Source of the DNA: Shewanellaceae bacterium UBA2521
Lineage (GTDB): Bacteria > Pseudomonadota > Gammaproteobacteria > Enterobacterales > Shewanellaceae
DNA length: 22,970 nt
NCBI GenBank assembly: GCA_002341165.1
Contig: DDNL01000019.1
Coordinates: forward strand, 1-22,970
Direction of reading: 5' to 3'
This document shows positions 16,199 to 22,970 of the stretch, piece by piece; position 1 is the first letter of the stretch; every line of letters begins with the position of its first letter. Under the pieces are notes generated by a model, which saw only the letters and a program-made list of their open reading frames with translations, searched no databases and had not been told where the DNA came from. The translations under genes and the position numbers were made by a program.

Positions 16199-17065
16199 AT
16201 GCAAAAAACATATATAGTGTGGGCACTGATACCTCTGATATCAATGTCTACTTTTGCTGAGGATCAGTGTTCAGACATTTTGATAGCTGCTGTAGAGCAA
16301 TATTCAGATAGCAGTTATCGTAAATTAAATACACATATTCTAGATGCAATGTGCTCTGAAGAAATGAGAAATGAAATGAGAAACTCTAGCGGAAGCACCG
16401 GTGGTGGTTTTCTTGATATAATCAAATTTTCTGGAGGAGGAGCACATCGAACTGAGTCAAGTTTTGTTAATAAAAGATGCTCCAAGTATTCGAAAAATCT
16501 ATCTTTAGATGAAGCTAGAAACTTACTCACTCTCAGCACCTCCGAACAGGCTGTGCAGGCTTGGCAAGCATGTATCGAAAGAGATAATCCAACAAGAAAT
16601 CCTCTGTCGTGTCGGATTAAAAGCGTGAACTATAAAGATAAAAGAATCCAAATTAACATACGCTATTTAGCAAACCATGGGCCTGCTACCGATATTGAAT
16701 ACACCGTTGATAATGGTGAAATAATTGGTAACTTAAAAGAAACATTCAAACCAAGTAGCATGTATAAAAAAAGTTTCATCATTCATGACACGAGTAAACC
16801 GGTAACATTTGAGATTCAAGGCAACGCGCAATATGCTGATCCAAATTGTTCAGTGACGGTTCCATCTCAACCAAAATTAAACAGACCAGACCCTCTAGAT
16901 TCTGATATATGCGAATTTAGAAGAAGAGAAGCCGAAAATAACAGAGAAATTACCTATTTTGATTATTTAGGATTGAAAGGCCTTGATTACGTACCACTTC
17001 ATATAACTGGAGATTCGGAGTACGCACCACGAGTAAGTTGTTCAGAATACAAGTCTTGGTATTAA
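16199..17065 (+). CDS. Unrecognised exported protein with shared C-terminal motif (cluster gene 1)
   Basis: This 288-residue secreted or periplasmic protein has a clear Sec signal peptide (hydrophobic ~7-17, cleavage likely after TFA before EDQC). I chose the ATG at 16199 over 16190 because AGGAT then has a 9-base spacing. The mature protein is Cys-rich (about eight cysteines), suggesting disulfides. A Gly/Ser-rich low-complexity patch (SSGSTGGG...SGGGAH) sits near residues 63-82. A helical segment with SEQAVQAWQACIE precedes a predicted beta-rich middle. The C-terminal region DICEFRRRE ... REITYFDYLGLK closely matches the C-terminus of the last gene in this cluster (19604-19680). No enzyme motif is visible. 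It starts a four-gene run; the next gene begins 15 bp downstream. Confidence 0.75.
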   Translation: MQKTYIVWALIPLISMSTFAEDQCSDILIAAVEQYSDSSYRKLNTHILDAMCSEEMRNEMRNSSGSTGGGFLDIIKFSGGGAHRTESSFVNKRCSKYSKNLSLDEARNLLTLSTSEQAVQAWQACIERDNPTRNPLSCRIKSVNYKDKRIQINIRYLANHGPATDIEYTVDNGEIIGNLKETFKPSSMYKKSFIIHDTSKPVTFEIQGNAQYADPNCSVTVPSQPKLNRPDPLDSDICEFRRREAENNREITYFDYLGLKGLDYVPLHITGDSEYAPRVSCSEYKSWY

Positions 17066-17080
17066 AAGGAGCAACACACA

Positions 17081-17968
17081 ATGAAAAACACAAAAATAAA
17101 ACTCATTTTATCTGCAATCATGCTGACGCAGATCATTATGCCTGTGCAAGCTGAAAGTAGAGAACAGAAAATATACGAGCGTTGTAATGAGGAGAGCTTA
17201 GATAACTATAAAGCTCATGGTCGCTTAAAATGGGGCTTGAGATGTGAGTTAATCCCTGAAGCTTATTACTATAACGCGATCAACTCACGTTACTATCCAA
17301 GAGTATGGTACCCCATTGCGAGTAGACAAAACCCTATAACGCTACTCAATGAGTATGCAACTATGCCTACAAATGAAAATGATCCTTGCGAAAAAATAGG
17401 AAATTATAAACTTGGTGGACAATGTTTATCATCATGCTACACACCTGATCAGGAGCTACTGTTTGCTGAAGGTGAAATGACAATATATGATGCATTCACG
17501 AATAAAGTTCAAAAAATTGTGACTTTATCAGACGATGCCACATTTGAGCAATTAGGAAAAACAGAGCGAGACATCTTCGCGTGGGTTGTTTCAATCAAAG
17601 ATACAGAGCATGATATATTGGTGATTCAAACTGAACAGGGTCAACTTAAAGTTACGCCAAACCATCCGCTCGTTTTATCTAATGGCAAAATGATGACCGC
17701 TGGTACACTTCAAGTAGGTCAGTCTTTAATTCGTGAAGATGGTGATTTTGCAGAAATCATTTCTATTGATGAAATCAAATATCATGGCAAAGTTTATAAT
17801 GTAGAGCCCGATGCAAAAGACGAAAATGGCCAACAAAGTATGAATGGTCACATTTTGATCGCCCAAGGCTTTTTAAGCGGTTCAAACTTTTATCAAAACT
17901 CTGACGAAGCAAAGTATATGAACCAGTATTTGTTAAGGCATCAGATACCAGATACCCTTTTAAATTAA
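17081..17968 (+). CDS. Secreted Hint (hedgehog/intein) domain protein (cluster gene 2)
   Basis: This 295-residue protein has a Sec signal peptide (cleavage after PVQA, residue 24), a Cys/Tyr-rich N-terminal domain (25-118) and a Hint domain (~118-274). Hint block A is SCYTPDQELLF with the candidate nucleophile C119. Block B is VTPNHPLVL (191-199) with the Thr and His that assist the N-to-S acyl shift, followed by AGTLQVGQSL. The late blocks are KVYNVEP (237-243) and HILIAQGFLSGS (257-268). The His-Asn pair plus Cys/Ser/Thr needed for full splicing is absent, so N-terminal cleavage or thioester transfer, as in hedgehog and bacterial intein-like proteins, is the likely chemistry. AAAGGAG lies ~9 bases before the ATG. 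A terminator follows at 17979. Its neighbours are exported, so autoprocessing probably happens outside the cytoplasm. The target or partner is unknown. Confidence 0.82.
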   Translation: MKNTKIKLILSAIMLTQIIMPVQAESREQKIYERCNEESLDNYKAHGRLKWGLRCELIPEAYYYNAINSRYYPRVWYPIASRQNPITLLNEYATMPTNENDPCEKIGNYKLGGQCLSSCYTPDQELLFAEGEMTIYDAFTNKVQKIVTLSDDATFEQLGKTERDIFAWVVSIKDTEHDILVIQTEQGQLKVTPNHPLVLSNGKMMTAGTLQVGQSLIREDGDFAEIISIDEIKYHGKVYNVEPDAKDENGQQSMNGHILIAQGFLSGSNFYQNSDEAKYMNQYLLRHQIPDTLLN

Positions 17969-17978
17969 TATATATATA

Positions 17979-18005
17979 GGAAAAGCTGTATAAGCTTTTC
18001 CTTTT
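17979..18005 (+). terminator. Rho-independent terminator/attenuator inside the exported-protein cluster
   Basis: GGAAAAGCT (17979-17987) and AGCTTTTCC (17993-18001) form a perfect 9-bp stem with a 5-base loop, followed by TTTT (18002-18005). The T-run abuts the AAGG ribosome-binding site of the next gene (start 18015). It should reduce, or conditionally control, read-through into the last two cluster genes. Confidence 0.8.
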
Positions 18006-18014
18006 AAGGCTAGG

Positions 18015-18809
18015 ATGAAGACTTTATCTCAATATAAATACATTATGCTATGCAGCATATGTATTGTATTCTACTTTATAAAAGTCATGTGGTTTGATAA
18101 ATTAAAATCGTCAGAACATCATGATACTCAATCACAAGAAATAAGTTACGCTGAAAATAAGCTTAAACTTGATTTCAAACCATTAGAGCTTAAAGGCACT
18201 CTATTTGACAGCCTCCATAACAGTTCTGTAGAGAAAAAAGCGATAACCACTGAGAGGAATCAAACAAATAAATTACAAAAATGGATGCAGCATACTCCTC
18301 AATTCAAATTTTTTTTAGAATTTAGAGAGAAAGCGCTGAAAACACAAGAAGAAATTGATAACTTTAAAAATATGATCAATAAACGAGATATGATTGATAC
18401 CGCTAAACAATTCTTAACGATACAATATGATGCAAACGAAGCGCTCGATCTTATAGAAGAAAAAGCGAGGTTCAACTCAGTAAATTATCTCTCTGCTGTG
18501 ATCACAGGAATGTATCCTAGTAGTCAACTCGAGTATGCAATAGAAACTGTGCAAGAAGTAATAAGCACACCTATTTCATCATCAATTTCAAATAAAGACG
18601 TTAGAAAATCATTATTAGGAGACAAAATTGAATTAGGTATTAAGCTATACCTGTACCACCTTCAACAATGGCATCAAGTTAAAGAAGGAGCAGTAGATGA
18701 AAAAACTCAGAAACTCCTGTTTTATATTGAGCAAGAAGCGAAGAAAAAAGCTGTATTCTTTAAAAATAATGCACGTTATATTACGGAACGATTAAAACAA
18801 CACGACTAA
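18015..18809 (+). CDS. Unrecognised single-pass membrane-anchored protein (cluster gene 3)
   Basis: This 264-residue protein has an N-terminal membrane segment (residues ~8-25, YIMLCSICIVFYFIKVMW) without a good cleavage site. The remaining ~235 residues are therefore probably anchored in the inner membrane facing the periplasm. The rest is charged and largely alpha-helical, with heptad-like stretches around residues 100-150 (EFREKALKTQEEIDNFKN) and 210-255. It has no cysteine after the membrane segment, unlike cluster genes 1, 2 and 4. I recognise no domain. AAGG lies 5 bases before the ATG and directly follows a terminator T-run. The next gene starts 18 bp after its stop. A scaffold or partner role for the exported neighbours is inference only. 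Confidence 0.7.
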   Translation: MKTLSQYKYIMLCSICIVFYFIKVMWFDKLKSSEHHDTQSQEISYAENKLKLDFKPLELKGTLFDSLHNSSVEKKAITTERNQTNKLQKWMQHTPQFKFFLEFREKALKTQEEIDNFKNMINKRDMIDTAKQFLTIQYDANEALDLIEEKARFNSVNYLSAVITGMYPSSQLEYAIETVQEVISTPISSSISNKDVRKSLLGDKIELGIKLYLYHLQQWHQVKEGAVDEKTQKLLFYIEQEAKKKAVFFKNNARYITERLKQHD

Positions 18810-18827
18810 AAAGGAATAAAATAATAT

Positions 18828-19790
18828 ATGGAATGGAATCACCAACTTTTTAACTTCAAAAAGATAAGTTTAGTTTTAATGTGTATGAATACAGGTTGTA
18901 CCGATCCATCGAGTGATACAACTGAAAACTTATCAAAGTCTCCTCAATCCATCAAAAATAAACTTTATGCGCAACTTGAATCCAGAACTCTAGAGCATCC
19001 TGCAATGCTCTCTTTGGTAGATACAATTCAAACACAATATTCGGATAATATAAATTTAAAAGCCAAGAACAGTCTTCAGCAGTGGTTGTGCTTAAATGAC
19101 AAATATGTATCTGAGGATAAAAACCTACAAATAGAAGAAACTCAAAACAGCATATCAGAAATCTTGGGAAATGAACAAAATTTAAGAGACTGGATACATG
19201 AGAAATGCCCAAAAATTCGAAAGCAGATAGAAAAGAATACCGAATTAGATTATCTACATGATACACAAAAAAAGCTCTTGAATGTGATCGATGAAAGCGA
19301 AAAAGAAAAATGGATCAATGAGTTTGCTGATACTTCTTTGATATGTGCAAAGTATTTTTATAGCTCTCCTTCATCAAGTGACGACGTGACGATACAAACT
19401 ATAACATCAGTTTTACCAGGTTTCTCGAATATATCCTCTTTACGCATAAATTTAGACGAAAATGACGATATACCTGAACCATTAGATTTAGATTTAAATA
19501 CTGATAAGGATTTATCCTATTCATTTCACGGTAACCACTCTGATTGGTCGATTCAAGGTATAACGGCTAACGGTACTCCAGTATCTTGTCAATTACACTT
19601 CGATATCTGTGAAGAGAGAAGGTTAGAAGTAGAAAAGCAACGCTACATCACATATGGCGAATATCTGGCTTTGAAAACAAATAATCTTGTGCCTGAAACT
19701 CTAATAGGAAAGCCGTGCTCTATCACTTGGAACTCATGCAGAGCATATCAAATACATGTCGAGAAATTTGAAAATTCAATACGGCCTTAA
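18828..19790 (+). CDS. Unrecognised exported protein sharing C-terminal motif with cluster gene 1 (cluster gene 4)
   Basis: This 320-residue protein has an N-terminal stretch FKKISLVLMCMNTGC (10-24). It could be a lipoprotein signal ending at C24, but the lipobox is poor (Asn at -3), so a short ordinary signal or anchor is also possible. Residues ~40-165 are charged and helical (EEKQ-rich). Residues ~185-255 look beta-rich and acidic. The C-terminal part, DICEERRLE ... RYITYGEYLALK (259-283), matches cluster gene 1 at 16 of 25 positions. It is followed by a further 37 residues with two cysteines. AAGGA is 11-12 bases before the ATG, a rather long spacing. No catalytic motif is seen. Cysteines at 88, 127, 173, 254, 261, 297 and 304 suggest disulfides and an extracytoplasmic location. 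Confidence 0.72.
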   Translation: MEWNHQLFNFKKISLVLMCMNTGCTDPSSDTTENLSKSPQSIKNKLYAQLESRTLEHPAMLSLVDTIQTQYSDNINLKAKNSLQQWLCLNDKYVSEDKNLQIEETQNSISEILGNEQNLRDWIHEKCPKIRKQIEKNTELDYLHDTQKKLLNVIDESEKEKWINEFADTSLICAKYFYSSPSSSDDVTIQTITSVLPGFSNISSLRINLDENDDIPEPLDLDLNTDKDLSYSFHGNHSDWSIQGITANGTPVSCQLHFDICEERRLEVEKQRYITYGEYLALKTNNLVPETLIGKPCSITWNSCRAYQIHVEKFENSIRP

Positions 19791-20198
19791 ATAAAGTTAA
19801 TCATCTCTAGCAAATAAAGCTCGAGAGATAAACAAGATGAGTGCGATTCAAAATTTCTTGATTTGTTTTCTGATTAAACTCGAACAAGCCATCTGCATTA
19901 TGAAGATGGCTTGAATACACAAAAAAAACGTACGGCTACATTGCTCACTGAGTTATCTAATACCCGCAGATTTTTCCAATAAAAATATATCAAGAATGGA
20001 TTGGTATTAAGCTAGGGTCACTTCATATTTTTCAGACAAAAAATCCTTTTAGGAATAGGTTTTTATCAGCTTCATAGATACCCTTTTAGCCATCCATATT
20101 TCAACTTCAATCCATCTTATTTCCCCAACCTACTTTTTTTGAACTATAAGCTAATTTGCAAATCTAAGATCTATATAATTTAAAAAAGGTCTTTCTGT
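19791..20198. other. Intergenic region between the exported-protein cluster and the metallopeptidase
   Basis: This 408-bp gap has no credible gene. It contains a strong hairpin (19885-19913) that probably ends the cluster transcript. A perfect -10 hexamer TATAAT (20174-20179) lies 20 bp before the metallopeptidase start, but the -35 region is unconvincing. Confidence 0.6.
19885..19913 (+). terminator. Hairpin after the exported-protein cluster, probable terminator
   Basis: CAAGCCATCT (19885-19894) and AGATGGCTTG (19904-19913) form a perfect 10-bp stem with a 9-base loop. The T-tract is missing (GAATACAC follows), so efficiency is uncertain. The stem core AAGCCATCT/AGATGGCTT is identical to that of the terminator at 3244-3267. 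Confidence 0.6.
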
Positions 20199-22730
20199 AT
20201 GAAAATATTCACTTTCGCCGCCACAGCTATAATGCTTCTGACCCCTTTCCGTTCTGCCATAGCATATAAACAACACCTACCCCATGAAGTTGAAACAGAA
20301 CACGCACATGCTCCAACAGAAACTGACAATAAACCTGTCGATCGCTTATCTGACATAGCGATTATTAGAGTCTTGGCTCTTTACCCAGAAGACTTGGTCA
20401 CGACAGATAAAAATGGATTAAGAACATCAAAGTATGTACACCAAAGAATAAAAAATCGTATCGATATCGCTAACTATATCAATCAAAAAAGTGGTGTCCT
20501 TGTTCACTATAAGCTCGTCAAAGCACAGCCTCTTCCTCTAAAAAAATTTAATCCATATAGTTCACTTTTCTTTGAAAAAGAAGATAATCCTCATAAAAAG
20601 CAATGTATCACGAATCAATTCGGTGAGCGTTACCTCGCTAATGCTCTATTATCAGACAGACGTACTCGAAATAATTATCAACAATGTCGAACCGATTTTG
20701 GTCCCGACCTACTTGAGAAGCTTCGAAGTATTCAAGATGATATCGTTAAGGCAGCTCAAGTAGAAAATATTGATATGATCAGTTACTTCACCTATGGCTT
20801 TAAAGATGGTGGATACGCAGATAACGACGCCTATATAAAAGATGATACGCGTATGATCAATATCATTTCTTTAGGGCATGATGAATATGTACATTTTAAG
20901 CATCAAGATAAGAAAACAGCATTACATGGAAAACTAGAACTTCATTTTCTTACATCTATCTTTGCACACGAAGCCGGTCATAATTTTGGAGCTCAACATG
21001 ATCTCCATACAATTAAGACCAATTTCGAAAAATCAGCACAATCAAAAATAGAACAAGAAACCAACAAAGCAAGACAAGAAAGCACAATAAAAGAAAGCGA
21101 AGACCTATCTGAAGAAGCAAAACAAGAAATCAGAACGCATTCTTTGTCACGTTTTAATTCATTTGTCGATGCCGTTAAAGATAGAGATGTATATAACTTA
21201 GGATTTCAATCCGATAGCAAAGATAAGTTCAAGTGCTACTCTGTTTTATCCTATCCAAACAAGCAATCCTACTTACCCTCTTTTCGGTACAGCTCAGAAC
21301 ACTTCAAGTGCAATGACCAAATGATGGGAGACAAATATAGTGATGTCGTTAACTGGATCAACATGACAGTAGAAGACCATCCAAATAAAAAGTCTGTTAT
21401 GCCGTCTCCAACGCGTGAGTCAAGACAAAAACTATATGCCATGATGGCTATCGAGTCTTTTTCGTATCTCATCACCCAAGAAGAGACACGTAAAGCGCTT
21501 TTAAACCTAGAGCCTCAACTACAAGAATTACTTGTGTACAATATGATGCATCATGTGCCTGAAGAGCTTCTTATATCACAAAATAGTCAACTTGATGTCT
21601 TGCACACTCTGATCACAAAAATAATGCCCAGACTCAACCCAACAGTTTTCATTCCAAAAAAGCTCCGTCGTGAACATGTTGAATATTTCATGTCGAAACC
21701 AAAGCATCGTCAATCAATACATGCTTTACAGCGATACGCTTATTATTGGGCTCAACGCATTGTTGGGATCAGTCTACATGGATTGCGTGTCGCTGATGTA
21801 ACCGACCCTAACAAGCATTATTACTTTCAAAAGCGCAATAACCAGCACACTTCAAACACAGTTATGCAACCTAAACCTGAGACTGAAAGCCTCTTCAGCA
21901 GTATCCAATTTAGATCAATGCTCAATGGTCATGAATTAACGCATCGAGTTGAAGAAAATAAGATCATCATCAATCTATACATGGATCCGCAAGCTCAAGC
22001 TGATATATTAAGGTTCAAAATCCCTTCAGCATATAAAATAGAACATTACAACTACTTTGGTCATCCTAAGCAATATCGTAAAAAACTTCAGAGTATATTA
22101 GAGAAAAACGGCCTCGTATTGATAAGAATCCCGAATAAAAAAACAGGTAAGATTACATTTAATCTGCATACAAAATCAACATCACATCCAATCATACCTA
22201 TGGAGGTTATAGTGAGGCACAAAGAGCAGAAAGAACCCGTACATGCTGAAGAAACGCCGATATCTTCTCAAGCCACAACAACTCATGCGGAGCATACTGT
22301 TCTAGAAAGCAACGACACCCTTGAACATACTCATGTGAATACAGAAAAGACAGAGGAAAGCATGCCTCAAGACAACTCAAAACTGGCTACCTTTACAGAT
22401 ATACCTGATAATGTGCACATTATTGAGAATAAAGATGAAATTCAAATGGTTATAGATACCACGGATGATCAAAGCACGCAAAAAAGAAAATTCATTGAGT
22501 TGACCATGCGTGATCTTGATGATGTTTATGAAGTAAAGAATTTAATACACTTCAACATGAAGCGAAAGCACCTCTCAAATTTGGCACAACATCTCAAGGA
22601 TCATAAAAAGTTAAAGATAGGCATACCTCATCACAAAACAGGAATAATTACATTTAACTTAGTTTCAAAGTCAACAAAGAAGGAAAAACATATTACTATT
22701 TATGTTGAACATGATATAGATTTCAGATAA
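20199..22730 (+). CDS. Secreted reprolysin-like (M12B-type metzincin) metallopeptidase
   Basis: This 843-residue protein has a Sec signal (residues 1-~22, cleavage near SAIA). A His/Glu/Thr-rich linker precedes a region with IAIIRVLALYPEDL and a later NYINQKSGVLVHYKLV, typical of the start of bacterial reprolysin-like domains. The zinc site HEAGHNFGAQHD (257-268) is the full HExxHxxGxxHD of adamalysin-type metzincins: H257, H261 and H267 bind zinc and E258 is the base. About 80 residues later, CYSVLSYP (346-353) sits where the Met-turn is expected, but with Leu in place of Met. Between them is a charged helical insertion (~272-325). The C-terminal half has a helical region, then two copies of an IPxxKTGxITFNLxxKST motif (644 and 809) joined by a His/Thr/Glu-rich linker (~680-730). 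AAGG is ~9 bases before the ATG. The substrate is unknown. Confidence 0.85.
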   Translation: MKIFTFAATAIMLLTPFRSAIAYKQHLPHEVETEHAHAPTETDNKPVDRLSDIAIIRVLALYPEDLVTTDKNGLRTSKYVHQRIKNRIDIANYINQKSGVLVHYKLVKAQPLPLKKFNPYSSLFFEKEDNPHKKQCITNQFGERYLANALLSDRRTRNNYQQCRTDFGPDLLEKLRSIQDDIVKAAQVENIDMISYFTYGFKDGGYADNDAYIKDDTRMINIISLGHDEYVHFKHQDKKTALHGKLELHFLTSIFAHEAGHNFGAQHDLHTIKTNFEKSAQSKIEQETNKARQESTIKESEDLSEEAKQEIRTHSLSRFNSFVDAVKDRDVYNLGFQSDSKDKFKCYSVLSYPNKQSYLPSFRYSSEHFKCNDQMMGDKYSDVVNWINMTVEDHPNKKSVMPSPTRESRQKLYAMMAIESFSYLITQEETRKALLNLEPQLQELLVYNMMHHVPEELLISQNSQLDVLHTLITKIMPRLNPTVFIPKKLRREHVEYFMSKPKHRQSIHALQRYAYYWAQRIVGISLHGLRVADVTDPNKHYYFQKRNNQHTSNTVMQPKPETESLFSSIQFRSMLNGHELTHRVEENKIIINLYMDPQAQADILRFKIPSAYKIEHYNYFGHPKQYRKKLQSILEKNGLVLIRIPNKKTGKITFNLHTKSTSHPIIPMEVIVRHKEQKEPVHAEETPISSQATTTHAEHTVLESNDTLEHTHVNTEKTEESMPQDNSKLATFTDIPDNVHIIENKDEIQMVIDTTDDQSTQKRKFIELTMRDLDDVYEVKNLIHFNMKRKHLSNLAQHLKDHKKLKIGIPHHKTGIITFNLVSKSTKKEKHITIYVEHDIDFR

Positions 22731-22747
22731 CAATTCTTTTCACTTCG

Positions 22748-22786
22748 CAAAACGTAGTAGAGACACTTTTGCCCTACTACGTTTTG
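22748..22786 (+). terminator. Terminator after the metallopeptidase gene
   Basis: CAAAACGTAGTAG (22748-22760) and CTACTACGTTTTG (22774-22786) form a perfect 13-bp stem with a 13-base loop, 17 bases past the stop codon. The TTTT lies in the 3' arm itself. Symmetry would allow bidirectional termination. The remaining ~180 bp to the window end show no gene. Confidence 0.75.
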
Positions 22787-22970
22787 ACTTATCTTGACTC
22801 ATCCTGTCTCATCACTCTCTAACAGCAGCATACTCTCTATTTGAAACGCTTCTCTTTTATTACTCTATTATAACTGCTTCTACCAATAAACAAGATGCAT
22901 TATTGCGTATAAGCGAAGCGCTTCAATTGAGGTATACCTTTTTTGTAGTGGTGGATATGTGTAGTGTCAT

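Noticed and set aside
17081..17968. A true splicing intein
   Set aside because: The C-terminal His-Asn plus Cys/Ser/Thr junction and a split host protein are missing; the domain sits at the C-terminus of an exported protein.
22890..22970. Start of a minus-strand gene at the ATG complementary to 22968-22970
   Set aside because: The frame meets a stop after 15 codons and has no visible continuation.

Overview
The window looks like a chromosomal segment from an AT-rich Gram-negative bacterium, most likely a gammaproteobacterium. It has a MARTX-type toxin gene with its own type I secretion operon, an AhpC/AhpF pair facing an OxyR regulator, Sec signal peptides, and many compact hairpin terminators. 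I cannot name a genus from sequence alone; a Moraxellaceae/Acinetobacter-like origin is only an impression.

Positions 1-10615 form an RTX toxin/secretion island, all read leftward (minus strand). In transcription order it holds an ABC transporter (rtxB-like, 10615-8495), an HlyD-type adaptor (rtxD-like, 8498-7119), a second ABC transporter (rtxE-like, 7117-5012), a terminator, a 413-residue calcium-binding RTX repeat protein (4530-3289), another terminator, an unrecognised 127-residue protein (3211-2828), and the first ~808 residues of a MARTX protein (2426 to the window edge). The three transporter genes are packed with a 4-base overlap and a 1-base gap, so they form one operon. Together with a TolC-like pore encoded elsewhere they should export the MARTX protein, and possibly the smaller RTX protein, across both membranes in one step. 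No rtxC-like acyltransferase gene lies in the window, and the locus is colinear rather than divergent as in Vibrio cholerae.

Positions 10616-11836 are a gene-free 1.2 kb stretch rich in repeats and dyads: a 14-bp inverted repeat bounding a 156-bp element, a 24-mer direct repeat, two overlapping and mutually exclusive hairpins, and a compact palindrome. It separates the toxin island from a classical peroxide-defence module: ahpF and ahpC (minus) and the divergent oxyR (plus, 14263-15174), with a dyad operator candidate in the shared intergenic region.

Positions 15494-22730 are accessory and mostly unrecognised, all plus strand. First comes a small gene that appears frameshifted (15494-15959). 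Next is a four-gene cluster of exported or membrane-anchored proteins (16199-19790). Its second member carries a Hint (hedgehog/intein) autoprocessing domain, and its first and fourth members share a C-terminal motif of about 25 residues. Last is an 843-residue secreted reprolysin-like metallopeptidase (20199-22730) with an atypical insertion and a duplicated C-terminal motif. The best candidates for undescribed biology are the Hint-domain cluster with its shared C-terminal module, the metallopeptidase, and the unusual organisation of the MARTX locus.
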